NCBI GenBank assembly: GCA_964370965.1 | Contig: CAYJLW010000009.1 | Coordinates: forward strand, 1 to 64,000 | Source: CAYJLW01 sp964370965 | GTDB taxonomy: Bacteria; Actinomycetota; Acidimicrobiia; UBA2766 | Reading direction: 5' to 3' | Length of the DNA: 64,000 bases | Part shown: piece after piece, positions 8,322 through 15,874 of the stretch | How positions within the stretch are numbered: the first letter of the stretch is position 1 | Layout of the letters: the number at the start of each line of letters is the position of its first letter | Program-made: the position numbers and the translations under genes | The notes under the pieces: generated by a model | What the model saw: only the letters and a program-made list of their open reading frames with translations | The model's database searches: none | What the model was told of the DNA's origin: nothing

Positions 8322-8915
8322 ATGGCGATGATCGAGGTCTTCTTCGCGGACGAGCAGTCCGACCTCCCAGTTCCGGGGGGCCGGCTGCGCGAGCTGGCCG
8401 AGTACGTCCTCACCAGCGAGGGCGTCACGGAACGGGCCGAAGTCTGCCTGCTCATGATCGACGCCGTCTCGATGTCGAACCTGAACGAACGTTTCCTCGC
8501 CCGCAAGGGGCCCACGGACGTGCTCGCCTTCCCCGTCGACGAGCTCCCCTGGGAGGCAGACGAGGAAGCCGACGACATGCCGGTCATGCTCGGTGACGTC
8601 GTCGTGTGCCCGGCCGTGGCCGAGGTGAACGCCGCTCGGCGCGCCGGCGCATACGAGGAGGAGTTGGCGCTCCTCGTCGTCCACGGCCTCCTCCACCTCC
8701 TCGGACACGACCACGCCACCGACGCCGACGCCGCGGCGATGGAGCGCCTGGAGCGTGACCTGCTCGCCGGCTTCGGAGCGACCAAGGCGGCGGACACGGC
8801 GGAGGGACCGGGCGCGGAGGTCGGGGCGGAGACCCCCGGGCCGGGAGACGAACCGGGCGACGCGGCCGGAAATCCGGACGGTCCCGGCGGGTCCCGTCCC
8901 CGGCGGACCCCGTGA
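8322..8915 (+). CDS. ybeY: YbeY, rRNA maturation endoribonuclease
   Basis: 197 residues. The zinc-binding HGLLHLLGHDH motif (HGxLHLxGxDH) is intact near residue 121. The fold region 'ARKGPTDVLAFP' is also diagnostic. YbeY acts in 16S rRNA 3'-end processing and 70S quality control. The tail after residue ~150 is a Gly/Ala/Pro/Glu-rich, probably disordered extension that is longer than in most YbeY proteins. The stop overlaps the next start by four bases (GTGA). ATG at 8328 is an alternative start. Confidence 0.94.
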   Translation: MAMIEVFFADEQSDLPVPGGRLRELAEYVLTSEGVTERAEVCLLMIDAVSMSNLNERFLARKGPTDVLAFPVDELPWEADEEADDMPVMLGDVVVCPAVAEVNAARRAGAYEEELALLVVHGLLHLLGHDHATDADAAAMERLERDLLAGFGATKAADTAEGPGAEVGAETPGPGDEPGDAAGNPDGPGGSRPRRTP

Positions 8916-10249
8916 CCCTCGCCGCCGCCTTCGGCAATGCCGACGTCGCCATCCTCGTGGGCGCCGTCCTGCTCCTGACCTTCGGGGCCTTCCTGTCGGC
9001 CGCCGAGGTGGCGCTCACGCGTACGAGCCACCTGCGGGCTCTCGCCCTGGTCGAGGAGGGCCGCCGCGGAGCTGTGCGCCTCGCCAAGCTCGTCGAGAGA
9101 CCCTCGAACTTCCTGAACGTCGTCCTCCTGCTCACCCTCGTGTCCCAGCAGGGGGCGGCGTTCCTCGTCGCCATCGAGACGCAGCGGCGCTTCAGCGAGA
9201 TCGGCGTCACGGCGGCGGCGTTCGGCCTCACGCTACTCACCTTCGTGTTCCAGGACGCCATGCCGAAGACGTACGCGATCGAGCACTCGGACCGGGTGGC
9301 CCTCGCGGTGACGCCCGCGATCTGGCCCCTCGCCCGGCTCTGTTCGCCGCTCACGAGCGTCCTCATCAAGCTCTCCAACGTCATCCTGCCCGGCAAGGGT
9401 CTGCCCCAGGGCCCCTTCACGTCCGAGGCCGAGATCCGCGGGATCATCGAACGGGCCGGCGGCGAGGCCGTCATCGAGGCCGAAGAGGCCCGCATGATCC
9501 ATCAGGTCTTCGAGTTCGGCGACACCGTCGTGCGCGAGGTCATGACGCCCCGCACGGACATGGTCTGCCTCGCCGCGGACGCCACGGTGGACGAGGCGCT
9601 CGGCCTGGCGGTCGAGAGGGGCCTCAGCCGGATCCCCGTGCACAGCGACGGCCTCGACGACGTCGTGGGCCTCCTGTACGTCAAGGACATCCTCTCGAAC
9701 TTCGACCGGAACGGCCGTGCCCGCGGCGTCGCCGGCCTCGTGCGCCCGGCGCACTTCGTCCCTGAGCAGAAGCGTCTCGCAGACCTCCTCTCCCAGATGC
9801 AGATGGAGAAGTTCCACATGGCCATCGTCGTGGACGAGCACGGGGGGACGGCGGGCCTCGTCACCATGGAGGACCTCCTCGAGGAACTCGTGGGGGACAT
9901 CACCGACGAGTACGACACGGATGCCGACGAGCCCATACAGCAGCGGCCCGACGGCAGCTTCCGGGTGGCGGGCAGGGTCGGCATCGACGACCTCGCCGAG
10001 CGCCTCGGCATCGACCTCGACGTCGAGGACGCAGACACCGTGGGCGGCGCCATGCTCTCGCTGCTCGGCGACATCCCCGACGAGGGCGAGGAGGTCGAGG
10101 ATCCTGCGTCGCGGGTGCGGTTCCGGGCGGTGCGGGTCAAGGACCGCCGCATCGAGGTCGTGGACGTCGTCGCCCCCGAGGGTGCCGGCGAGGAAGCCGG
10201 CGCGGATCCGGGGGGGGACGCCGCGGAGCGCGGCCGGACGCAGCGGTGA
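8912..10249 (+). CDS. CorC/HlyC-type CNNM-like membrane protein (DUF21-CBS pair-CorC_HlyC)
   Basis: 445 residues. The N-terminal DUF21/CNNM domain (~1-190) has several hydrophobic segments, including 'VAILVGAVLLLTFGAFLSAA'. The CBS pair (~200-330) contains 'VMTPRTDMVCL' and 'HGGTAGLVTMEDLLEELVG'. The C-terminal CorC_HlyC domain (~345-425) includes 'GSFRVAGRVGIDDL'. CNNM/CorC relatives act in Mg2+ or Co2+ transport or its control. The 'hemolysin' label is historical. GTG start overlaps ybeY, and the stop overlaps era, both by four bases. The position between ybeY and era is conserved in Actinobacteria. Confidence 0.92.
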   Translation: MTLAAAFGNADVAILVGAVLLLTFGAFLSAAEVALTRTSHLRALALVEEGRRGAVRLAKLVERPSNFLNVVLLLTLVSQQGAAFLVAIETQRRFSEIGVTAAAFGLTLLTFVFQDAMPKTYAIEHSDRVALAVTPAIWPLARLCSPLTSVLIKLSNVILPGKGLPQGPFTSEAEIRGIIERAGGEAVIEAEEARMIHQVFEFGDTVVREVMTPRTDMVCLAADATVDEALGLAVERGLSRIPVHSDGLDDVVGLLYVKDILSNFDRNGRARGVAGLVRPAHFVPEQKRLADLLSQMQMEKFHMAIVVDEHGGTAGLVTMEDLLEELVGDITDEYDTDADEPIQQRPDGSFRVAGRVGIDDLAERLGIDLDVEDADTVGGAMLSLLGDIPDEGEEVEDPASRVRFRAVRVKDRRIEVVDVVAPEGAGEEAGADPGGDAAERGRTQR

Positions 10250-11124
10250 GCTTCGGCTTCGTGGCGGTGGTGGGTCGCCCCAACGTGGGGAAGTCCACGC
10301 TCGTGAACGCGCTCGTGGGTGAGAAGGTGGCGATCGTGTCCGCCGTCGCCCAGACGACCAGGAGCGCGATCAGGGCCGTCGTCACGCGGGGAGCCGACCA
10401 ACTCGTCCTCGTCGACACCCCGGGCGTCCACAAGCCCGTCACGCTCCTCGGGAGCCGCCTCAACGACCTTGCCCGCCGCACCCTGGCCCAGGTCGACGCC
10501 GTGTGCTTCGTAGTCGACGGCGCCGCCGGGATCGGCAGGGGGGACGCGCTCCTTGCGGGCTGGCTCCCCGAGGACACCCCGGCCGTTCTCGTCCTGAACA
10601 AGCTCGACCGCTGCTCCAAGGACCGTGTCGCCGAGCAGTTGGTGGAGGCCGCCGCGCTGCGGGACTTCGCCGCCTTCGTCCCGGTGAGCGCCCTCGCCGG
10701 CGACGGGATCGGCGCCCTGCTCGACGAGGTGTTCGCTCTCCTTCCGGAGGGCGAGCCCATGTTCCCCGCGGACCTCGCCACCGACCAGACCGAACGCCAT
10801 CTCATCGCCGAGTTCGTCCGTGAGCAGTTCCTGCACCGCCTCCGTGAGGAGGTGCCGCACTCCGTGGCCGTGCTCGTGGAGGACGTCGAGGGCCTCGATG
10901 ACCCTGATGCTCTCCTTCGCGTCGAGGGCACCGTCTATGTGGAGCGCGAGTCCCAGAAGGGGATCGTGATCGGGCGGGGCGGCACCGTGTTGAAAGAGGC
11001 AGGGACGGCCGCCAGGGAGCAGCTCGAAGCGATCCTGGGCCGGCGCATGTACCTCGGCCTCCGAGTGAAGGTGTCACGGGACTGGCAGCGCCGCGCCGAG
11101 CGCCTCGGCCGCCTGGGCTACTGA
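10246..11124 (+). CDS. era: Era, ribosome-assembly GTPase
   Basis: 292 residues. G1 is GRPNVGKS, G2 lies in 'AVAQTTRS', G3 is DTPG and G4 is NKLD. The C-terminal KH domain has 'GIVIGRGGTVLKEAG'. Era binds the 3' end of 16S rRNA during 30S assembly. The GTG start overlaps the preceding stop. The 3' end overlaps by seven bases with the convergent histidine kinase gene. Confidence 0.97.
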   Translation: MSFGFVAVVGRPNVGKSTLVNALVGEKVAIVSAVAQTTRSAIRAVVTRGADQLVLVDTPGVHKPVTLLGSRLNDLARRTLAQVDAVCFVVDGAAGIGRGDALLAGWLPEDTPAVLVLNKLDRCSKDRVAEQLVEAAALRDFAAFVPVSALAGDGIGALLDEVFALLPEGEPMFPADLATDQTERHLIAEFVREQFLHRLREEVPHSVAVLVEDVEGLDDPDALLRVEGTVYVERESQKGIVIGRGGTVLKEAGTAAREQLEAILGRRMYLGLRVKVSRDWQRRAERLGRLGY

Positions 11125-12911
11125 GCCCCCCGGGGTCGGGCGCCGGTGGCGAGGGGGAGGCGGAACGAGAACGTGGCGCCCTCGCCTGGCTCGCTCGTGA
11201 TCTCGAGCTCGGCGCCGTGGAGCGCCACGACCTCCCTCGCGAAGGCGAGGCCGATGCCTGTACCCCGGGTGCGGCGGGTGTCGTGGTTGCCTCCCCGGAA
11301 GAAGGGCATGAAGAGGTTGGGGAGGTCCTCCGGGGAGACCCCCGGGCCGTTGTCGGTCACGGAGATGACGGCCGCGTGGTCCTCGGCACGCGAGGAGAGC
11401 CGCACCCTGGTCCCGGCCGGGGTGTGCTTCGCGGCGTTGGCGAGGAGGTTTTCCACGACCCGGTCGAGCAGCGTGGGGTCGGCGACGACCTCGAGGTCCG
11501 CGTCGAGGTCGACGGCAAGCTCGTGGTGGGCGAAGAGAGGTTCGAGGCGGCGTGCGGTGGCGCGGAGGACCTCCGAGAGGTGCACCGGGCGGGGGCGGAC
11601 GTCGAGGCGGCCCGCCTCCAGGCGGGCGAAGTCCAACAAGGTGTCGACGACCTCGGTGAGGGCGGCGGCGTTGGCGTTGAGGCGGCCGAGAAACTCGAAT
11701 CGGGTCGCGTCGTCCATCTCCGCCCAGCGCTCCGAGAGCGTCTCGCCCATGCCCTTGATCACCGTGAGCGGCGTGCGGAGCTCGTGGGACGCAGTGGCCA
11801 CGAAGTCCCGCTTGAGATGGTCGAGCTCGGCGAGGCGCTCCACGGTCTGGCGTTCGGCCTCGAAGCGGTGGGACTTCTCGAGGGCGGCGCCGCACTGGGA
11901 GGCGAGGAGCTCGAAGGCCTCCACCTCCTCCGGGAGGATGCCGCGCGCCCGGCGGCCGGCCCCGAGCGTGGCCACGATCCGGCCGTCCACGCGGATGGGG
12001 CTCATGATGGCAGACGTGATCCCGATGTCGCGCAGGGGGCCCCGGCTGGCGGGGTGGTCCTGGTAGTCGTCGACGACGACGGTCCTGCCCTCCCGGTGGA
12101 CGACGCCGGTGAGGCCGGCGTCGACGTCGTGGCTGGTCCCGAGGAGGGTGGCGGGCATGTTCCGCTGGTGGATCGTGCGGAAGGAGCCCTGCTCTTCGTC
12201 CATCTCGTTCAAGGAGGCGCTCCGGAACCCCAACGCGACCACGCTGTCCATGACCGCCTCGGCGACCTCCGCGGGGTCCAGCGTGCGGAGACCCCCGGCA
12301 CGGGCGACGACAGCGAGGAGGCGGGCGCGCACCCGGGACTCCTCCTCGGCGGCTTCGTGCGCCTCGGTCATCATGAGGAGTTGCGCACCGAGGAAGACCG
12401 CCAGGTGCCCGGAGACGACCAGGAAGCCGAGTCGCCAGGCGAGGGTGGCGGGGGCGACGTCCCAGCCGGTGGCCCAGAGCGCGAGCGTGTAGCCGGCGAC
12501 CGTGAAGGCGACGAGGAGGTACTGGGTGCCCCTGCCCGGCGCGAGGGCGACGAAGACCGTGGTGAGCGCGTACATGAGGTAGAGGTCCGAGCGGCCGCCC
12601 CCGCTGGCGGCGACGCCGATGCTGATGAGGACGACGTTGCCTGCCAGCCAGAGCGCAAACGTGCGGGGCGCCCGGTCGGAGACCACGAGGCGGTCCCAGG
12701 GCAGCCAGGCCGCGACCGCCATCACCCCGCCGGCCACGACGACGGCGACGGCGAAGGCGGCCGTGTCGTTCACGGTGTTGCCGGGCAGGAGGAGGTAGAC
12801 GACGAGAGCCGCAAGCGTGAACGCCGTCGTGAGCACGCCTGCGCGGGACGCGCGCACGTAGAAGGCGCCCATGGCGCCGGACCGCGCCAACCGCCGGGCT
12901 TCGTTCATCAC
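11118..12911 (-). CDS. Orphan membrane sensor histidine kinase with GAF domain
   Basis: 597 residues from GTG 12911 (ATG at 12908 is equally possible). The N-terminal ~180 residues hold five or six membrane helices. A GAF-type sensor follows (~195-345). The dimerization/phosphoacceptor helix is 'FVATASHELRTPLTV' (His near residue 375). The ATP lid has the N-box 'VVENLLANAAKHTP', 'DNGPGVSPEDLP' and 'GTGIGLAFAREVV'. All catalytic boxes are intact. No response regulator lies next to it, so the partner is unknown. It converges with era and diverges from recO across a repeat-rich gap. Confidence 0.93.
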   Translation of the reverse strand: MMNEARRLARSGAMGAFYVRASRAGVLTTAFTLAALVVYLLLPGNTVNDTAAFAVAVVVAGGVMAVAAWLPWDRLVVSDRAPRTFALWLAGNVVLISIGVAASGGGRSDLYLMYALTTVFVALAPGRGTQYLLVAFTVAGYTLALWATGWDVAPATLAWRLGFLVVSGHLAVFLGAQLLMMTEAHEAAEEESRVRARLLAVVARAGGLRTLDPAEVAEAVMDSVVALGFRSASLNEMDEEQGSFRTIHQRNMPATLLGTSHDVDAGLTGVVHREGRTVVVDDYQDHPASRGPLRDIGITSAIMSPIRVDGRIVATLGAGRRARGILPEEVEAFELLASQCGAALEKSHRFEAERQTVERLAELDHLKRDFVATASHELRTPLTVIKGMGETLSERWAEMDDATRFEFLGRLNANAAALTEVVDTLLDFARLEAGRLDVRPRPVHLSEVLRATARRLEPLFAHHELAVDLDADLEVVADPTLLDRVVENLLANAAKHTPAGTRVRLSSRAEDHAAVISVTDNGPGVSPEDLPNLFMPFFRGGNHDTRRTRGTGIGLAFAREVVALHGAELEITSEPGEGATFSFRLPLATGARPRGAQ

Positions 12912-12937
12912 CCCTTCTTACCAGGCTCAACAGGTGC

Positions 12938-12987
12938 CTCCGCCCCTGGCGCTGCTCGGTCACATGGCTCCGCCCCTGGCGCTGCTC
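12938..12987 (+). repeat. Two 20-bp direct repeats upstream of the histidine kinase
   Basis: CTCCGCCCCTGGCGCTGCTC occurs at 12938-12957 and again at 12968-12987, a 30-bp period. They lie within the leader region between the divergent kinase and recO genes. Function unknown. Confidence 0.7.
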
Positions 12988-12993
12988 CGCGTG

Positions 12994-13019
12994 CCCCGTG
13001 GGGGCCCCACCCCACGGGG
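12994..13019. repeat. Strong GC hairpin in the kinase-recO intergenic region
   Basis: CCCCGTGGGG and CCCCACGGGG form a 10-bp perfect stem around a six-base loop. There is no T-run, so it is not an ordinary intrinsic terminator. It lies between the direct repeats (12938-12987) and the 98-bp tandem repeat (13065 onward). Confidence 0.65.
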
Positions 13020-13064
13020 CCCCACCGCTATGCGCCAGCCAGGCCTCTCGCGACAACGATGTGC

Positions 13065-13279
13065 TCGCAAGGTCGGGCTTTGCCCGGCCGGAACGGCGTG
13101 TGAGGTGGACGGTGGTGGCGTGGGGGGGTGTTCGAGGGGGGGCGGAGCCCCCCTTCGAGGTGTCGCGAGGCCGGGCGCTGCCCGGCCGGAACGGTGTGTG
13201 GCGTGGGCGGTGGCCGTGTGGGGGGGTGTTCGAGGGGGGGCGGAGCCCCCCTTCGAGGTGCGGAGCCCCCCTTCGAGGT
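13065..13279 (+). repeat. Tandem 98-bp two-hairpin intergenic repeat (2.2 copies)
   Basis: Copy 1 is 13065-13162, copy 2 is 13163-13260, both exactly 98 bp. The last ~20 bases recur again at 13261-13279. Each copy has a GGGC/GCCC hairpin around CCGG at its left end, then CGGAACGG, a G/T-rich middle, and a right hairpin with stem GGGGGC/GCCCCC around GGA flanked by TTCGAG and CTTCGAGG. The left parts differ by scattered substitutions while the right 38 bases are identical. Related copies flank ppdK. The partial copy ends two bases before the recO -35 element. Confidence 0.8.
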
Positions 13280-13280
13280 A

Positions 13281-13309
13281 TTGACTGGGAGTTACACGTG
13301 TGGGATTCT
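13281..13309 (+). promoter_or_regulatory. Predicted recO promoter, leaderless
   Basis: TTGACT (13281-13286), 17 bases, GATTCT (13304-13309). The recO ATG is six bases further on, so the transcript would start at or next to the start codon. No ribosome binding site is visible. Confidence 0.55.
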
Positions 13310-13315
13310 CCCGGG

Positions 13316-14035
13316 ATGGCGCTCTACCGTGACCAGGGGATCGTGTTGCGCACGATGCGCCTCGGCGAGTCCGACCGCATAGTGGCGCTCCTCACCCAGG
13401 CCCACGGCAAGGTGCGGGCGGTGGCCAAGGGCGTCCGCAAGACCAAGAGCCGCTTCGGGGGCCGCCTCGAACCCTTCGGCCACGTCGACCTCCTGATCTA
13501 TGCGGGCCGGGGCGACCTCGACATCGTCAGCCAGGCGGAGCTCATCACGCCCTTCGCCGAGCTCCGCGGCGACTACGACGCCTTCGGGTGCGCGCAGACG
13601 ATGTGCGAGGGGGTCGACCAAGTGGCGCCGGAACGGGAACCCAACGTCCGTCTCGTCCTCTTGCTCCTCGCCGGCCTGCGGGGCGCCGCCGGCTGCGTGG
13701 CGGAGGGGCGCCCCGTGCCCCAGACGATGCGGGCGGCATTCCTGCTCAAGCTCCTGGGGGTGAGCGGATTCGCCCCGGCCCTGCGGCGCTGCGTGCACTG
13801 CGGGGGCGGCGAGGGCCTCGAGGCGTTCTCGATCGACGGGGGCGGCGTCGTCTGCTGCGCCTGCCGGCGGCCGGGCGACGTGCGTCTCGCCGTCGAGAGC
13901 GTGGCGCTGCTCCAGACCCTGTGGACGACGCCGCTCGCCGACCTCCCCGACGCCCACACCGGCGAGGTCGACGGCCTCGTGCGCCGGACCGTGGAGTACC
14001 ATCTCGAGCGCCGTCTTCGCAGCCTCACAGCGTGA
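13316..14035 (+). CDS. recO: RecO, DNA repair/recombination mediator
   Basis: 239 residues. The OB fold starts with 'YRDQGIVLRTMRLGESDRIV' and continues 'GKVRAVAKGVRK'. A zinc-binding pair CVHC and CCAC is seen in the C-terminal half. RecO loads RecA onto SSB-coated DNA with RecR. The start ATG 13316 was chosen because a -35/-10 pair ends six bases upstream; longer open frames run back into the repeat region and are not credible. uppS follows four bases after the stop. Confidence 0.94.
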   Translation: MALYRDQGIVLRTMRLGESDRIVALLTQAHGKVRAVAKGVRKTKSRFGGRLEPFGHVDLLIYAGRGDLDIVSQAELITPFAELRGDYDAFGCAQTMCEGVDQVAPEREPNVRLVLLLLAGLRGAAGCVAEGRPVPQTMRAAFLLKLLGVSGFAPALRRCVHCGGGEGLEAFSIDGGGVVCCACRRPGDVRLAVESVALLQTLWTTPLADLPDAHTGEVDGLVRRTVEYHLERRLRSLTA

Positions 14036-14039
14036 GCCC

Positions 14040-14801
14040 GTGACCCACTACGACCCCGAGCATGCGCTCGCCCTGTGCGCCCGTCACCGGCTCGACCCCG
14101 AGCGCATCCCCGCGCACGTCGCCGTCGTCATGGACGGCAACGGCCGCTGGGCCCAGAAGCGGGGTCTGGAGCGCACCCAGGGTCACGCGGCGGGGGAGGT
14201 CGCGCTCTTCGACACAGTGAACGGTGCCGTGGAGATCGGCCTGAGGTGGCTCACGGTGTACGCGTTCTCGACGGAGAACTGGAACCGGCCTCCTGAGGAG
14301 GTCGAGTTCCTGATGTGGTTCAACCGGGACATCATGCGCCGGCGGCGTGTCGATCTGGACGAGATGGGGGTGAGGGTCCGGGTCTTGGGCCGCCGGGGGC
14401 GGCCGATCCCCGCCGACGTGATCCGCTCCATCGAGGAGACCGAGTCCCTCACGGCCCGCAACCGGGCGATGACGCTGAGCTTCTGCTTCAACTACGGGGG
14501 CCGGGCCGAGATCGCTGACGCGGTCCGGCGTGTGGGAGCGGAGGTCGCCGCCGGCGAGCTGGACCCGCGCCGGGTCACGGAGGCGACGATCGCCCGGCGC
14601 CTCTACGCCCCCGACATGCCCGATCCCGACATCCTGATCCGTACGAGCGGGGAGGTCCGCACGTCGAACTTCCTCCTGTGGGAGGCGGCGTACTCCGAGC
14701 TCGTCTTCACGAAGACCCTGTGGCCGGACTTCCGCCGCCGCCACCTCTACGCCGCCATCCGCCGGTACCAGGGTCGCGAGCGCCGTTTCGGCGCCGTGTG
14801 A
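14040..14801 (+). CDS. uppS: Isoprenyl (undecaprenyl) diphosphate synthase
   Basis: 253 residues from GTG. The cis-prenyltransferase motifs are all present: 'VMDGNGRWAQKRG' with the catalytic Asp, 'YAFSTENWNRPPEEV', 'FNYGGRAEI' and 'RTSGEVRTSNFLLWE'. The enzyme makes the polyprenyl carrier for cell-wall synthesis from FPP and IPP. Chain length cannot be told from sequence alone; Actinobacteria make C50 or C55 products. It is coupled to recO as in Streptomyces and Mycobacterium. Confidence 0.96.
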   Translation: MTHYDPEHALALCARHRLDPERIPAHVAVVMDGNGRWAQKRGLERTQGHAAGEVALFDTVNGAVEIGLRWLTVYAFSTENWNRPPEEVEFLMWFNRDIMRRRRVDLDEMGVRVRVLGRRGRPIPADVIRSIEETESLTARNRAMTLSFCFNYGGRAEIADAVRRVGAEVAAGELDPRRVTEATIARRLYAPDMPDPDILIRTSGEVRTSNFLLWEAAYSELVFTKTLWPDFRRRHLYAAIRRYQGRERRFGAV

Positions 14802-14898
14802 CCGGATCCGGCGCTACGTCGACCGGCGGAACCGCCACGCAGGGGACAAGGCGCCTTGCGCGCCAGGGAAGCGTGCAAATGCCGTGCCTGACGCGGCA

Positions 14899-15321
14899 CT
14901 AGCACTGGTCTTCGGTGAGTTCGGCGAGGGCCGCCACGTAGGCGTCGACGTCGTCCAGGCGGTTCAGGTTCTCCACGACCCTGCTGTCGTCGATCAGGGC
15001 GTAGCGGTGGACGAGCAGGTTGCGGAACCGGCAGGCGGCGGCGACGACGGTGGCGAGGTCGTCGTCGAGGGTCCCGTGGCGGGCGAGGGTGAGAACCGCG
15101 TCGGCGTTGGTCTCCGGCGGGCCCCAGCCCTCGGACGAACAGATGTGCTGGGCGGCGTCGATGCAGCCCTCGATGGCGGTGACGAAGAGGTACTTGACGT
15201 GCCCGAGCGAGGCCGGGTCCGCGAGGACGTCGGCCGGTCCGCGCCCGGCGTAGCCACGCAGCGTGGCGACGTCGTCGGTGACGCCCTGCAGGACTCGGCG
15301 GAGGCGTTCAGCGTCCACCAC
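14899..15321 (-). CDS. hepT: HepT-like HEPN toxin (RNase), type VII toxin-antitoxin
   Basis: 140 residues. The HEPN active-site motif is RFRNLLVHRY (R-x4-6-H with the following Tyr). In characterized systems HepT is a ribonuclease and MntA AMPylates that Tyr to silence it. The start is GTG 15321 (or 15318), overlapping the antitoxin 3' end by 14 or 11 bases. The pair sits between the housekeeping genes uppS and glyS, on the opposite strand, which suggests insertion into the core operon region. Toxicity is inferred from the family. Confidence 0.87.
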   Translation of the reverse strand: MVDAERLRRVLQGVTDDVATLRGYAGRGPADVLADPASLGHVKYLFVTAIEGCIDAAQHICSSEGWGPPETNADAVLTLARHGTLDDDLATVVAAACRFRNLLVHRYALIDDSRVVENLNRLDDVDAYVAALAELTEDQC

Positions 15322-15715
15322 GCGACGAGCCCCTCCCGGTCTGGGCGGCGCGCCGGCGGGCGCCGGTGAGGAAGTCGCGGCGTGCCTGTTCCATCCGGGG
15401 TTGCTCGTCGAGGTAGATCTTTCGGGTCGTGGCCTCCCAGGCGACCCGGGCGGCGGGGTCGTCTTCGAAGATGAGCCGGCCCCGCATCGCGACCCGCCCC
15501 GCCAACTCCAGGCCGGCGTCGTCGAGGACGACGAGGTCGACCGAGGGCGGGAGCCCGGTGGCGGCGTCGAGAGGATCGATGCCGGCGCGGCCGAAGTAGG
15601 CGGCGACGTCGTGGTCCGAGTCCTGCCGCGCCCCCCCTTCAGCGCGACTGCCGAAGAGGTAGGCGAATCTCGCCCCCTTGCGGCGCAGCGGAGCAACCAC
15701 GTCGTCGACTTGCAT
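15308..15715 (-). CDS. mntA: MntA-like minimal nucleotidyltransferase antitoxin
   Basis: 135 residues. The Pol-beta/MNT signature is 'LFGSRAEGGARQDSDHDVA' (GSxAxG then SDxD), with the third acidic residue in 'SVDLVVLDD'. MntA transfers AMP groups to the Tyr of HepT. The ATG at 15715 is preceded by CAGAAT six bases upstream, a -10-like hexamer, with no ribosome binding site. The order mntA then hepT is the standard one for this toxin-antitoxin type. Confidence 0.88.
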   Translation of the reverse strand: MQVDDVVAPLRRKGARFAYLFGSRAEGGARQDSDHDVAAYFGRAGIDPLDAATGLPPSVDLVVLDDAGLELAGRVAMRGRLIFEDDPAARVAWEATTRKIYLDEQPRMEQARRDFLTGARRRAAQTGRGSSRGGR

Positions 15716-15861
15716 GTCCCCATTCTGGCCGGTCACGTATGCGAGCGCCCACCGGGGACGAGCACGAGTGGCGAATCGCGCCGTCCCCCGTGGGCCATGT
15801 CGCGTCCGTCCTCCTCTGGGTCGCCCCCCCGGGCCCGTACCGGTGCGAGTCCGCTGCCCCG

Positions 15862-15867
15862 TATGAT
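15862..15867 (+). promoter_or_regulatory. glyS -10 hexamer, leaderless
   Basis: TATGAT lies seven bases before ATG 15875. No convincing -35 is seen. It supports 15875 rather than the in-frame ATG 15863, which sits inside the hexamer. Confidence 0.5.
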
Positions 15868-15874
15868 CCGGGCC

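Noticed and set aside
13065..13279. Tandem 98-bp repeats as a CRISPR array
   Set aside because: Only two full copies, directly abutting with no unique spacers, and no cas genes.
14847..14858. 12-bp perfect palindrome CAAGGCGCCTTG after uppS as a terminator
   Set aside because: No loop or T-run; could be a protein site, but there is nothing else to support it.
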